Positions 22,409 to 33,487 of a stretch of 64,000 bases of DNA are shown one piece after another. The notes below the pieces were generated by a model. The model searched no databases and was not told the DNA's origin. It was given only the letters and a program-made list of their open reading frames with translations. The stretch is taken from positions 62,001-126,000 of the forward strand of contig NZ_CP060785.1 in assembly GCF_014489555.1 (NCBI RefSeq), in the 5' to 3' direction. The translations under genes and the position numbers were made by a program. Every line of letters starts with the position of its first letter. The first letter of the stretch is position 1. The stretch comes from Hymenobacter qilianensis. Its GTDB lineage: Bacteria; Bacteroidota; Bacteroidia; Cytophagales; Hymenobacteraceae.

Positions 22409-23463
22409 TCAGCGCCGCGAGGAATCCCGAATTATCAGCTCCGGTTTCAGAAACACGTTGGGGTGATTCACCTGGGAGTTCCGTTTCAGTAGTTGGAGCA
22501 GTAAGCGTACGGCGGACTGGCCCATCTGCTCGGCCCGCTGATCGACCATGGTCAGGTGCGGCTGGGTCATGGTGGTAAAGGGTTCGTTGCTAAAACCAGC
22601 CAGCGCTATCTGCTGGGGAATCTGCACTCCTCGCTCGTGCAGCACGGCTAAAGCACCCACTAACGGAATGGCGGAAGCCGCGAACACGGCGTCGGGTGGG
22701 TATGCTCGTTTTAGCAGATACTCCATACCCCGTCGGCCTGACTCGGAGCAGGAAGGGGAAACAGGATACATCAATTCTTCCCGCGCGGGAGCTGATGGTC
22801 GCGCAGGGCGGCTAGGTAGCCTTCTTGGCAGTTGCGGCTGGTGCTGACTTGCTGCGGGCCCGCAAAATGAGCGATGCGCCGGCTGCCACCCTTAATTAAA
22901 TGCGTTACCGCCTCATAGGCACCGTTATATGTATCTAATAGCACAGCCGCACTGCCAGGTAAATCGGCGGGTGCCCGGTCAAAAAATACGAGGCCGGTAC
23001 CCGCTTGCTGCACCTGGGCTAAATGGTTGACTTCGGCCAGGGTTGTCGCCGACACCGGGATCAGAATGCCCTCCACCTGCGCGGCGAGCAGCGCCGCAAC
23101 CCGCCGCTGCTCGCAACGCACCTCGTCGTGGGATTGGCATACCAGCACCTGGTAGCCGTGCTGACTGGCCATCTTTTCTATGCCATGCAGTACCGTAGGG
23201 TAAAAGGCGCCCGAAAGATGGGGAAGAATCACACCTAAGGTTTTACTTTGTCCTCTGCGTAGTCCCGCGGCAACCAGGTTAGGTTGATAGTTCATAGCGT
23301 GGGCCACCTGACGCACCCGTGCTTTAGTGGCTTTACTTATGTCCTGCTGATCCGATAAGGCCCGCGATACCGTGGAGGCCGATACTTGGAGCACCCGTGC
23401 CACGTCCGTGATGGACGTTCGCCGTGAGGGAGCCTTTGCTTTCTCTGCCTTCGTTTCCACCAC
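22409..23463 (-). CDS. LacI family transcriptional regulator (frameshifted)
   Basis: About 350 residues. The N-terminal helix-turn-helix is complete (SITDVARVLQVSASTVSRAL), with the hinge helix in YQPNLVAAGLRRGQSKTLGV. The periplasmic-binding-protein-like effector domain follows (GVILPHLSGAFYPTVLHGIE, VEGILIPVSA, FFDRAPADLPGSAAVLLD, PDAVFAASAIPLVGALAVLH, LAGFSNEPFTTMTQPHLTMV). The break is at CCC 22780-22782, where one missing G on the coding strand explains the stop; the corrected joint reads LPRGEELMYPVS. It lies upstream of susC in the same orientation and very likely controls susCD in response to a sugar. A separate transcript from susC is likely because of the long gap. Confidence 0.9.
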
Positions 23464-24064
23464 GCTGTTTGGTTAGTGTCCTAGCCTAATAAGATATTGT
23501 GGGCTCGACCCAGTAGGTGGAAAGTTTAACCGGTGACATTCTTCCCCGCCTAAAGCCTGACTAAAAGTATCCGTTCTCGCCCCAATGGAGCGGGGTGATT
23601 TTAGGCAAAAAGGGAGTCGTATTTGACTTAGCAGGAATCTTAGCCCGCTGGAGGAGGGCAACTAAGTAGTAGGCCTTACGGGACGTAAACTGTAAACCAG
23701 TAAGCCTCGTGTCAGTGGGAGGTCAGGACGGGACATACCACCTGACAGAAATAGAGCTGTAAGGACGAAAAAGCTATACTCATCGGCTTTAGCAGACTTT
23801 ACCAATTTATAACTAGGTAGCCCAAAGTCAGGTGTATTTCCTGTGATGCGTTGGGGCCTGGAGCAACGCTATTTCTCTGTGGCGGTAGTCCTCCTTATTC
23901 CAGCTATGACTGCGTTGGCCGTCTTCATGGTTTTGTAGGCTACCCGCCGCTCCAAGAAGTTGTAGGGGTGACTCTTCTTGCGGCGAAGGGCCTATCATTT
24001 CCACTGTCTCAACTTTAGGTACGAAGATGCTTCCTGTTAATCCCTCGCTCTGGTTGCTGTTCTT

Positions 24065-24162
24065 GCCCAAACTTAGGGTCAATAAGTCTTCCTTATGCTC
24101 CCTTTTTCCTGGTTGGTGCTTTTCGCGAAACTTAGAGTCGCTAACTCTTACTTATCATCCCT
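24065..24162. repeat. Imperfect direct repeat pair, about 37 bp
   Basis: Two copies, near 24065-24103 and 24124-24162, are offset by 59 bases. Shared positions include AAACTTAG, GTC, TAA, TCTT, CTTAT and TCCCT in the same order and spacing. The divergence suggests an old duplication or paired binding sites. Their role is unknown. Confidence 0.5.
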
Positions 24163-24198
24163 AAGCTGGTCGATTTAACAATCGCTTTTTCTTTTTAT

Positions 24199-24235
24199 GA
24201 TAGGTTCCGATAACATTTACCGGGAGGAACCTATC
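24199..24235. repeat. Perfect 10-bp inverted repeat
   Basis: GATAGGTTCC at 24199-24208 pairs exactly with GGAACCTATC at 24226-24235 around a 17-base loop. There is no T tract, so a terminator is unlikely. It may be a regulator site or an RNA hairpin in the 3' flank of the LytTR gene, about 175 bases beyond its stop. Confidence 0.5.
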
Positions 24236-24269
24236 CTCTACCCGTTATGAGAATGATACCCTTCGTTTA

Positions 24270-24300
24270 GTAGACCTAAAAGCCCCTTTATAAGGTCTAC
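24270..24300. terminator. Hairpin downstream of LytTR gene, possible terminator
   Basis: GTAGACCT at 24270-24277 pairs perfectly with AGGTCTAC at 24293-24300, and the inner AAAG and CTTT extend the stem around a small CCC loop. It lies about 110 bases after the LytTR stop codon (minus strand). It lacks a long T run, so termination is only a possibility. Confidence 0.4.
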
Positions 24301-24410
24301 CTAAAGCCGGCTTTGCCCCGACCCACATGGGACAACGCCCCTGCCCCCGGTCCGCCATCCGGTAGGCCGTGGCCGGCTCCGCCAGCCAGCCGTCAGCCTA
24401 CTAAAAGCCG

Positions 24411-24839
24411 CTACTGGTATTTCGTCAGAAAGTCTTTCGCATTAGCGCGGTAGAAACGGGTCCATTTCAGCGTGTGGCCGCCCGTGAGCTTGACCAGGTA
24501 TTCGCCATTGAAATAGCCTTCGAGCTCTTCCACATAGTTCAGATTGATCAAGTACGAGCGGTGGATGCGCGTAAAGTCGGACGAATCCAAGCGCTGCTCG
24601 AGTTGAGTGAGGCTCTCGTAGAGCAGATACGTGCGCTGCCGCGTATGCAGGGTGATATAGTTGCCGTCGGCCTCGAAGTAGAGAATATCATCGACCTTGA
24701 TGAAGAACAGCTTATGCTGGTCTTTCACCAGCAGCCGTTTCAGGGGAGGGCTGCTGGGGGGCACCTGGTCGCTGGGGAGCCGACGCGCCGGGGTTTTTCT
24801 TACGGGCAGTGACGGAGAGGAAGGTAAGGTAGCTTTCAT
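24411..24839 (-). CDS. Orphan LytTR DNA-binding protein
   Basis: About 142 residues from the ATG at 24839; an in-frame start at 24860 would add seven. After a Pro/Ser-rich N-terminal tail of about 45 residues comes a single LytTR domain (LFFIKVDDILYFEADGNYIT, LYESLTQLEQRL, FTRIHRSYLINLNYVEELEG, LKWTRFYRANAKDFLTKY). The IHRSYLIN segment is the hallmark of the domain's DNA-binding face. There is no receiver domain, so phosphorylation control is absent. It lies some 475 bases from the ABC-peptidase array on the same strand, and may regulate the array or a gene outside it. The Pro-rich tail suggests a flexible linker. Confidence 0.85.
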   Translation of the reverse strand: MKATLPSSPSLPVRKTPARRLPSDQVPPSSPPLKRLLVKDQHKLFFIKVDDILYFEADGNYITLHTRQRTYLLYESLTQLEQRLDSSDFTRIHRSYLINLNYVEELEGYFNGEYLVKLTGGHTLKWTRFYRANAKDFLTKYQ

Positions 24840-25315
24840 GAGACACAGCAGAGGTAACACGGGGAAGTAACGGGGCGCGGGCTAGGCAATAGGCTGATTA
24901 AGAGGAGCAAGGGGAGCAAGAGGAAGCAATTTACGAATCTATTCGTAGATCTTATACGGGGGCGCGCAGGCAAAGGGGCCGCTCAACATGCTTCTTCTGG
25001 GGTACATCTTAGATAGGTTTTTTAGTACTATCAGGACTCCAAGCAACTGATAACGGCTCCCTAATTTACAGTATTTGGCAGTACTATGCAACACAAGGTA
25101 CTTTTATAGGCAATCATCCTTTTTATGGACTAGGTTAGCCCTTGGATGACCTTAGAGCATTGCTAGGCCTGATCAGGAGGGAGGCAATGCTTCCTCTACC
25201 AGCGCGTTTTAGTCTGATTGCCCCAGCTCCTGCCGTCAAACAGTTCGGCGCTGAGGCAGCTCAACCCCAAGAGGATAGGCATGTGACCATAGCCCGAGCC
25301 CCGCCGCGTCGGCCC
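24840..25315. other. Intergenic region without recognised gene
   Basis: 476 bases between the orphan LytTR gene and the end of the first ABC-peptidase gene. The centre (about 24990-25130) is AT-rich compared with its surroundings and probably holds the LytTR promoter. No hairpin with a T tract, repeat or coding frame stands out. Confidence 0.5.
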
Positions 25316-28300
25316 TCAATTTTCAATCTTCACCTTTTGGTCATTATCCTCCATTTCCAGATCGATCAACAAGTGATTGGGGTCAAGGCCGGCGCGGACC
25401 GGCTGGCGCGGCACCATCACCGTGATCGTCTGCTGGCCCGACCGGAGGCGGCGTTTCTGTAAGTAGAGCGGTTGGCCTGCCTTTTGGCCCTTCCCGGCCG
25501 GGGCGAACACCCCGACCTCCACCCAATCATTCATCGGTAGCTGCGTTTCCACCCCTACACTGTCAACCACTACTTTTTGTGCCTCCACTTGGAGGCTCAC
25601 CTGCCAGGTGCCGGACTGGGTTTGCTTGGCCGTAGCTTGCTCCGTCTTGAGTTTCCAAAAGGTGTTGGCCTGGAAGAGGTCATGCAGCAGGTAGCGCAGC
25701 GAGTCGGGCGTGGCCGCCTGCAGCTCCCGGTACAGATCAAGCGTGGTGGGCAGGGGCGGACTGGGAGAATAGGCGTGCAGCACCCGCCGGAGGGCATTGT
25801 TGACCCTATCTTTTCCAATGTAATTCCGCAGCGCGAAGAGCGCGAAGGGCCCTTGCGGTAATTCATGAACGCGTCGTTGGCCCGGAGCAGGGGAGGAGCC
25901 GCCCGGGAGCGCGGCACTTCATACTCCTGGCGCATCTGCGACAAATAGCGGAGCAGATGCTCGTAACCGAGCGTTTGCTCCACTACTTGCATCGCGGAAT
26001 AGGTGGCGGTACTTTCAACGAGCAAACCGGCCCCCTCCACGGCGGCGGGGGCCAGCTGAAACCCCCACCACTGATGCGCTACTTCATGGGCCATGATGTG
26101 GTAGGGCAGGTCGAGGCCCCCGGGCCGCGGATTCATCAAGGAATATCCTTCCTGATAATCAATCGTCATGGGCTCGGCGTGCATGCCGCGGCCGGGCCCG
26201 GGGCGCTCCAGCACCCGAAAGTGACGGTAGGGGTAAGGACCGAACTCCTGGGAGTAATAATGCAGCGAAGCTTGGGCGCTTTTCACCATCCGCGCCACGT
26301 TGTCCGCATGCGCCGGATGATAAAAGATCTGGATCGTAACGGGGTTGGCTGTACTTCCAGCCCCTGGAATGGAGGGCGCTGCTGCTTGGCTTGAATTAAG
26401 CTGGGGCACCCACTGCGCTTCCCGTACCGCATACCGGGCCGAGAAAAAGGCATACCCGTTCTGAATCGGGGCCTGGGTAGCATAATGGAAATAGCGGCGG
26501 TCTCCTCTCGTCCACGTCCGGCGCAAAGCGCCGGGCGCCACGGCGATCTGGTCCTTGGTGGTTCCTACCACCGCCTCAAAATCCATCAGCTCCGCGTGAC
26601 GGGCCTCCTGGCGCGCGGCGACATCATAGAGGGAGGGTCTGGGGCGGCGCGGCGGTAGTCCCTGCATTTCCCGCTCCCGTGCGTCGCCTAAACGCCGGTC
26701 GCGGTGGTAGCCAATGATCGGCAGCCAGTCGCTCGTAATATGGGTCCCATTCGCCACGACAGCCGCCTCGGCCCCGCCGTTGGTGAAGCCCCGGGCAGCG
26801 ATGCGCACGGCGAAGCGCATTTGCACGGAGTCGCCGGGCTCCAGCCGATTTTGCAGCCCATAAATCCGGTAGCCAAGCTTCTCATCCGCCAGGAGCGGGG
26901 TAGTCGCCCGATCAAAGGAGATGTCGCTAATATCAAGGTGCGGGATAGTAGAAAGGTGAATAGAGTCTATGGCCACCTGGCTGCGATTCACGAGCTGGTA
27001 GGAGCCCCGGATGTCGGCTGCTTGCTCGTCGGGATAGATCTCGACCTGCAACTCGGTTCGCACCAGGGCGGGGCGGGGCGCCTGTTCATACGAACCATAG
27101 CGCCGCTCGTAGTCCGCGCGCATCTGCCTTCGATCCGCCTTACTGGCATACTCATTCAGGACGTTGGTGTGGTAGAAAATGCCCCCCCCGGCGGCGACGA
27201 CGAGTACTAGGGCTAGGAGCGCAGCCAGTCTATGCTGGGCTAGCCGGTGCTGGGCCCAGCGCAGCCGCGCGGGGAGGGTGACGTCTTGGCTGCGCACCCA
27301 GAACAGGGTCGCTACCACCGCCAACAGGAACGCCCAGGCGGCCCAGTAGAATTTAAACCACAGCCAGGGCTTCATAAAGGGGCCGAAGCCCCGCATGTCA
27401 CTGTAGGTCCAGCCTGGGTCGGAAGCGTAGATAAGGAGGTGGTGCTCCACGCCGAGCATCCCGGCGAACAGGATGCACCCGTAGGCGCCGAAGGCCACCA
27501 GGTGACCCACGTATTTTTGATTCACCAATACGTGGATGACCAAGACGAGGAGGGCGAAGAGCAGGTAGTTCGTGAGTTGAATGCCGAACAGCACCTGCAC
27601 GTAGACCCCAGCTCAAAATGGTGATACTCCATGACGAGCTGATTGATTATCCCCGCCCCCAGCAGCCAGGCAACCCACGTGGTGATGACCAGCGCCAGCC
27701 CCATGAATTTGCCCAGCAGCAGCACTGATTCGCGCACCGGCGTCGTATCGGAAAGCTCCTGCAGGCCCGCTTCCCGTTCTCGCCAGACGAGCTCCCCGGC
27801 GTAGAAGATGGTAAGCAAGGGAATTATAATCCATTGGGTTTTAAAGCTGCTCAGGGGAGGAGCTAACGTTCGTAACACCTCCTCCGTGCGGGCAAGCAAG
27901 GGGACGCCCAACCACTCCATGTATTCGGTGGCAAACAGCCCGGTGCCCAGGGCTAACCCGGCCACCAGCGTGAGGCCACCCCGGCCGCGGGCGATCATCC
28001 AAAAGGAAGTCTGGGCGACCGCCAGGGTCTGGCGCGCAGACGTGGCGAATCCGAACTCCCGCCGGCTATCGGGTAGGGTGATCGGACTGGCAGGCTGCAA
28101 GCTGGTAGGCACGGCGCCCCTGGCAGCCAGCACCTTGGGACGACCGGATTCGGTTCGACGCTGGAAAAGGCGCCCCCGGGGCCATCCGTCACGAGGGCGA
28201 ACTGAAAGCGCCAGTAGGTGAAGGCCAGTGCGCCCCCCGCCACGCCCCCCACAGCAGGCGGCTCCCGAGCCAGCTTCCTTCCAGCAGAATCAGCCGCGTA

Positions 28301-28974
28301 TTCTTGTCCAGCGGCGTCCATCCTTCCATGTCCGCTACGATGCCAAGCCCCAGCAGGTCCAACAGACTGCCCAGGACCTCCCAGCGCAGATGGTACCTTA
28401 TAGTAGTGCCCAGGAAATGGGAAACGAACAAGACCAGGATGCTGCCCATATAGGCCGCAATGGCCCGGCCGCTCCGGGCCGCGAAGGTGAACTGAACGGC
28501 GGTAACGGCTATGACAATAGGTAAGGAGATAAAACCGTAGGCGGTTAGGTAGGAGGCCAGATGGAAGGGCCCGATAAACGCTGCTTTGGCCCCGGGACCA
28601 TAAAAGGAAAACAGGAACCCCGCATACATGGCCAGAAGAAGCAAGGCGTTCAGGGTAAAGGCCGCCAGGAAACGGGCTCCGAGGTAGCTGCGCTTGCTCA
28701 GGGGCTTCGTGTACACCAGCGGATGCATTCGGGTTTGAATATCCCGGGTGGCCGCATCGCCGGCCACGCCTCCTCCAATCAGGAGCCAGATGGAGCTGCC
28801 GAAAATAGCAAAGAAGGCAATGGTGCTCGGCGCATTCAGGTAGGTACCGTCGGGGAGCGTGACCAGTCTCAGGATCCCGAATCCGAACAAAAGAAAGGCC
28901 GCGAACAGTAGCCACGTGGAAACCTGCCGCAGCTGATAGCTGAACTCAAACCGAAAGATTGCTTTGAACTTCAT
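25316..28974 (-). CDS. ABC-2 permease / M1 aminopeptidase fusion, copy A (four frameshifts)
   Basis: About 1220 residues. The N-terminal half is two ABC-2 type permease bundles (first from MKFKAIFRFEFSYQLRQVST; second around 27900-27500 with the motif YAGELVWREREAGLQELSDT). The C-terminal half, after FYHTNVLNEYASK, is a periplasmic M1 peptidase with the zinc site MAHEVAHQWWG and third ligand in LLVESTATYS. Family members are named ABC permease/M1 aminopeptidase and their substrate is unknown. Frames change near 28245-28250, 28133-28170, 27606-27609 and 25850-25852; each needs one G or C added. Its start overlaps the stop of copy B by four bases, so translation is coupled and it uses the same ATPase. 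Its HExxH motif and downstream glutamate are intact. Confidence 0.85.
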
Positions 28975-31900
28975 GACCCTATATCCTTCAGGTTATCCTC
29001 CCTCTGCAAGTCGATCAGGAGGTGATAAGGATCCAGGCCCGCGCGGGTGGGCTGGCGCTTCACCGGCACCGTAATCGTCTGCTGGCCCGACCGCAGGCGG
29101 TGCTTGCGGAGGTAGAGCGGCTGGCCGGAGGGTTCCCCCTTTTCGGCGGGGGCAAACACGCCCACCTCCACCCAATCATGCATGGGCACCTCCCGCTCCC
29201 CGCCCGCGCTGTCGACTACCGCCTTGCGGGCCCGCACTGCGAGCGTGACCTGCCAGGTGCCGGGCTGCAGCTGCTTAGCCGTGGCTTGCTTGGTTCCGAG
29301 CTCCCAGTACGTGTTGGTCTCGAACAAATCCCGCAGCAGGTAGCGCAGCGAGTCGGGCGTGGCGGCCTGCAGCTCCCGGTACAGGTCGAGCGTGGTGGCC
29401 AGCGGTGCCGCCGCCGGGCGGTGGTTCTCGAGCAGGGTGCGCAGGGCCCGGTTCACGGGGCCTCGCCGATGTACTGACTCAGCGCGTACAGCGCGAAAGG
29501 CCCCCGGCGGTAGGCAAGGTAGGGGTCCAGCCCCCGCAGCAACGGCTCGCCCCGGCGGATGGCCGGGTAAGGATAGGGTTGACGCATGTAGCGCAGCAGC
29601 TGCGCCAGCTGCGCGGGCCCGCGCGCGTGTTCCACGGCCTTCAACCCATAATACCAAGCCAGGCTCTCGGACATGACGGGGGCACCTTCGACGGCCGCGT
29701 AGGGCACCGTCCACTGGTGGGCCATTTCGTGGGCCACGATGGCGTAGGGATGATCATGGCTGCCCGGCTCCGGCGTGGGGTTCCAGGAAGTAAAGCCCTC
29801 GCCGTGGCTAAGCAGGCCGGACTCGGCGTGCATGCCCGTGCCCAGCCCGGGGTGCTCCACGACCAGGAGCTGGGGGGGCGGTAGGGACCAAACTCCTGCG
29901 TGTAATACGCCAGGGAGGCGCGGATGCTTTGCAGGACGCGGTCCAGGTGGGCCGTATGGTGGGGGTGATGGTAGAGGCGGATAGGCACGACCTGGCCCGA
30001 GCCGTCGGGATTGTGCCACTCGGCTTCCCGCACCGCGTAGGCGGCGGAGAAGAAGGCCCACTCGCTGCCAAGGGGGTGGTCGGCGCGGTAGTGAAAATAC
30101 CGGCGCCCGCCTTTGGTCCACGTCCGGCGCAGGGCGCCCGGCGCCACCGCCACCTGGTTCGCGTCGGTACCCACCACGGCTTCGAAGGCCGACCCGCCGC
30201 CGCCTTTCTGGCGCGCGGCGACGTCGTACAGGGAGGCAATCAGCGGCCGCGGGGCCAGGCCGTGCGCCCGCCGGTCGGCGGCGCTGAGCAGCTCCCGACT
30301 GGCCTGGTAGCCGAGGGCCGGCAGCCAGGCGTTGGTGAAATGGGTGCCGTTGGTCACGACCGACGCATCGACCCCGCTCTCGCCAAAGCCCCGGGGCGCG
30401 ACGTGCACCCGGAAGTCGAGGTGCAGGGAGTCGCCGGGACGCAGGGGTTGCCGCAGCACATAGATCCGGTGGGCCAGCTCCTCGTCGGCGTCCACGCGGG
30501 CCACGGGCCGGTCGAAGGCCACGGCGCGGGTTTCCAGGCCGGGCGTAGTAGCCAGGTGAATGGAGTCGATGGGCCCGGCGCTGCGGTTGACGAGGCGGTA
30601 CGTGCCGCGGATGTCCACGGTCCGCTGCCCCGGGTAAATTTCCACCCGCAGCCTGGTCCGGGTCAGCTGGGGCTGGGGGCGGGCCGCGTAGCGCGCGTAC
30701 TGCCGCTCGTAGGCGGCGCCCCGCGCCTGCCGCTCGGCCGCGGTGAAGTACTGGTTTAGCACGTTGGTGTTGTAGAAAATGAACCCACCCAGGATTAAGA
30801 CCAGCAGGCTGGCTGCGCCCGTCGCCCAGGCCACGGGACGCGTAAACCGCCGCCGCGCCCGCTGCAGCCGCTGCCCCAGGCTTCTTTCCTGGCCGCGCGC
30901 CCAGAGCAGGCTCGCGCCCAGCGCGAGCAGCAGGGCCCAGGCCGCCCAGTAGAGCTTAAACCACAGCCAGGGGCCCAGGGAGGAGCCGAAGCCGCGCATG
31001 TCGGTGTAAGACCACCCGGGGCCGGCCCCGTAAATGAGCAGGTTGTGCTCGACGCCGAACAGGGAAGCCAAGGCAATGAAGACGAAAGCCAGAACAGCCA
31101 CCAGGTGGCCGAGGTATTTGTGGTCGACCACCCCGTGAATAAGGAGGGCCAGCAGGGCAAAAAGCAGGTAGTCGGGCAGCTGCAGCCCGAACATGACTTT
31201 TAGGTAGAGCCCGAGCTCAAAATCCTGGTACCCCCGGATGAGCTGCGCCCCGATACCGGCCGCCGTCAGCAGGGCCATCAGCAGGGTAAGCACGAGCCCC
31301 AGACCCAGCAGCTTGCCCAGCAGCGGCACCCAGTGCGGCGCGGGCATGGTATCGGTGATGTCGCCCAGGCGCGCATCCCGCTCCCGCCAGACCAGCTCGC
31401 CGGCGAAGAAAATGATGAGGAAGGGAATGATTACCCAGCGGCTCAGCTCATCGCCCATCGAGCCGGTCAATTCCGTCAGGACCTGCGCAGTGGTGGGCAG
31501 CAGGGGCACGCCGTTGGATTCCAGCTGATCCAGCACCACGGGCACGGTCAGCAGGGGAATGACGACCAGCAGGGCCAGGCCGGCCCAGCTGGTCACCATC
31601 ATGCGCAGGGAGTCCGCCGCGATGGCCAGGGTCTGGCGTCCCTGGGTGGCCAGGCCAAAGACCCGCCGGAACGACGGCCGGGCTACTGGCGGAGTAGCCG
31701 GGCTGCCGATACGGGCCGGGAGGAGCGTGGGGGGCTTTTTTACGCGGGCTCGGAGCCGTCTCCACCAGGAGGAGCTCTCACTCCGGTGCGCGAAGCGGAA
31801 GCGCAGGAAAGTGAGAACGACCGCCCCCAGGCCGAGGCCCAGCCACAGCAAGCGGTTCTGGAGTACGACGCCCTCCAGGGCCAGCAGGCGCCAGTTTTTC

Positions 31901-32577
31901 TCCAGTGGGGTCCATAAATGCGCGAGGTCTTCTACCACGAAGCGGATGCCGATGGGGTCCAGTAGCGTCCCCAGGCCCCGGCTGAACAGCAGAAAGGAGG
32001 CGACGAAAAAGCCCATGAACACGAGCAGGAAACTGCCGAAATAGCTGGCCATGGGGCGGCCGCTGCGCGTGGCCAGCCCAAACTGCAGGGCCGTCGCGAC
32101 GAAGGCGTTGGGCAGGGCGATAAAGGCGTAGGCCGTCCCAAAGGCTGCCGGGCGGAAGGGGCCTATCAGCTCCGCCTCCACCCCCGGCAAGTACACCCCC
32201 AGCAGGATGCCCGCCTGCACGGCCAGCAGCAGCAGGGCGTTGAGGGCGAGGGCGGCCAGCAGCCGCCCCCCCAGGTAGTTGAATGTGCTGACGGGGGTAG
32301 TGTAGGTAAGCGGATACATGCCCGTGGCCACGTCCCGCGCGGCGGCGTCGCCGGCGATGGCCGCGGCCAATACCAGCCAGAGCAGGGAGCCGAACACCGT
32401 GGTTTTGGCCACGGCAAAAGACGAATTAAGATAGAAGTCGGCGTACAGCACCTCGGCCACGGAGCCGTCGCGCGTCATCAAAAAATCGAGGCCGAGCAGC
32501 ACCACCACAAACAGCCAGGGCCAGGGCCGGCGTACCTGGTAACCGAACTCGAAGCGAAAAATGGTCCAGAGTATCAT
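28971..32577 (-). CDS. ABC-2 permease / M1 aminopeptidase fusion, copy B (two frameshifts)
   Basis: About 1202 residues, colinear with copy A. It starts MILWTIFRFEFGYQVRRPWP, with about twelve membrane helices in two permease halves (FFAGELVWRERDARLGDITD marks the second), then the peptidase from about residue 600. The zinc motif is VAHEMAHQW, but the segment to the third ligand (SESLAWYYG) is three residues shorter than in copy A and the usual WWG is replaced by WTV. Breaks at 29872-29878 and 29457-29460 each need one base. The start codon overlaps the ATPase stop by four bases. The shortened zinc loop may change substrate access or weaken catalysis. All three copies are diverged enough to be old duplicates. 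Confidence 0.87.
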
Positions 32578-33487
32578 GCTTGGGCTGCTTTTTCCGGTTG
32601 CCCCACCGGCTGCTGGCCGTAGTGCCCAGCCATGGTGCTGAAGTACACATCCTCCAGATCAGGCGCCACCGGCTCAAAGCCCGCACCCGGCGCCTGCTCG
32701 CAGTAGACGTGCACGAGCGTGCGCCCGCTCAGCAGCTTGGTCGAGATGACCCGGTACTCGCGCTCCACCTCGGGCAAGGCGCTTTTTTCCACCAGCCGTC
32801 GCCACACGCGGCCCTGCAGGTCCTCCACGGCCCGTAAGGGTTCGGCTTCGAGCAGGATTTGACCCTGATTGATGATGGCCATGCGGGTGCAGAGCTCGCT
32901 GACGTCTTCCACTATGTGGGTGGAGAGGATCACGACACTGTTTTCGCCCAGCTCGCTGAGCAGGTTGAGAAAGCGCACGCGCTCGGCCGGGTCCAGGCCG
33001 GCCGTGGGTTCATCCACGATCAGCAGCCGCGGGTTGCCCAGCAAAGCCACGGCCACGCCAAAGCGCTGGCGCATGCCCCCGGAAAAGCCCCCAGCTGCTG
33101 CCGGCGGACTTCCCACAGATTGGTTTGCCGGAGTAAGGCTTCCACCACTTGGTGGCGGGTCCGCCGTTGGGTGAGGCCCTTGAGGATGGCGAAGTAGTCC
33201 AGCAGCTCTTCCGCCCGGGCCTTGGGATAGACCCCAAACTCCTGGGGCAGGTAGCCCAGGGTTTGGCGCACCGCCTCGGGCTGGCGCAGCACGTCCAGCT
33301 CACCCAGGTGGATAGAGCCCGTGTCGGGCGCCTGCAGCGTAGCGATCGTGCGCATCAGGGTGGACTTGCCCGCCCCGTTGGGACCGAGCAGGCCGTACAT
33401 GCCCGCCGGAATGGTCAGGGAGACGTCCTTTAGGGCCTGCACGCCGTTGGGGTAGGTCTTGGAGAGGTGCTGGATGGCTAGCTGCAT
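32574..33487 (-). CDS. ABC transporter ATP-binding protein, partner of copies A and B (frameshifted)
   Basis: About 304 residues. It has Walker A LGPNGAGKST, the Q-loop in GYLPQEFGVYP, signature FSGGMRQR, Walker B LLIVDEPTAGLD, and the H-loop in VVILSTHIVEDV. A C-terminal extension (about residues 215-304) ends with PVAPDLEDVYFSTMAGHYG. It should power the two permease fusions downstream. The break falls in the C run at 33088-33092. The paralogue at 39001-39040 has six C residues at the same place in an otherwise identical stretch and is in frame, which shows directly that one base is missing here. Transcription runs ATPase, copy B, copy A. Confidence 0.92.

Larger units (their letters stand above)
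23464..24410. other. Gene-poor region with structured repeats
   Basis: No convincing gene is present in these 947 bases. An open frame of 84 codons at 23828-24082 on the minus strand has no recognisable features and no good start signal. The right half contains two imperfect direct repeats and two hairpins that are listed separately. The left half shows nothing notable. Confidence 0.6.

Noticed and set aside
23828..24082. 84-codon minus-strand frame in the gene-poor region
   Set aside because: No recognisable domain, no supporting neighbour and no clear ribosome binding site; left as non-coding.
29929..30759. 276-codon plus-strand frame across the copy B peptidase region
   Set aside because: It lies antisense to a recognised peptidase domain; long antisense frames are common at this GC content and the translation has no family features.
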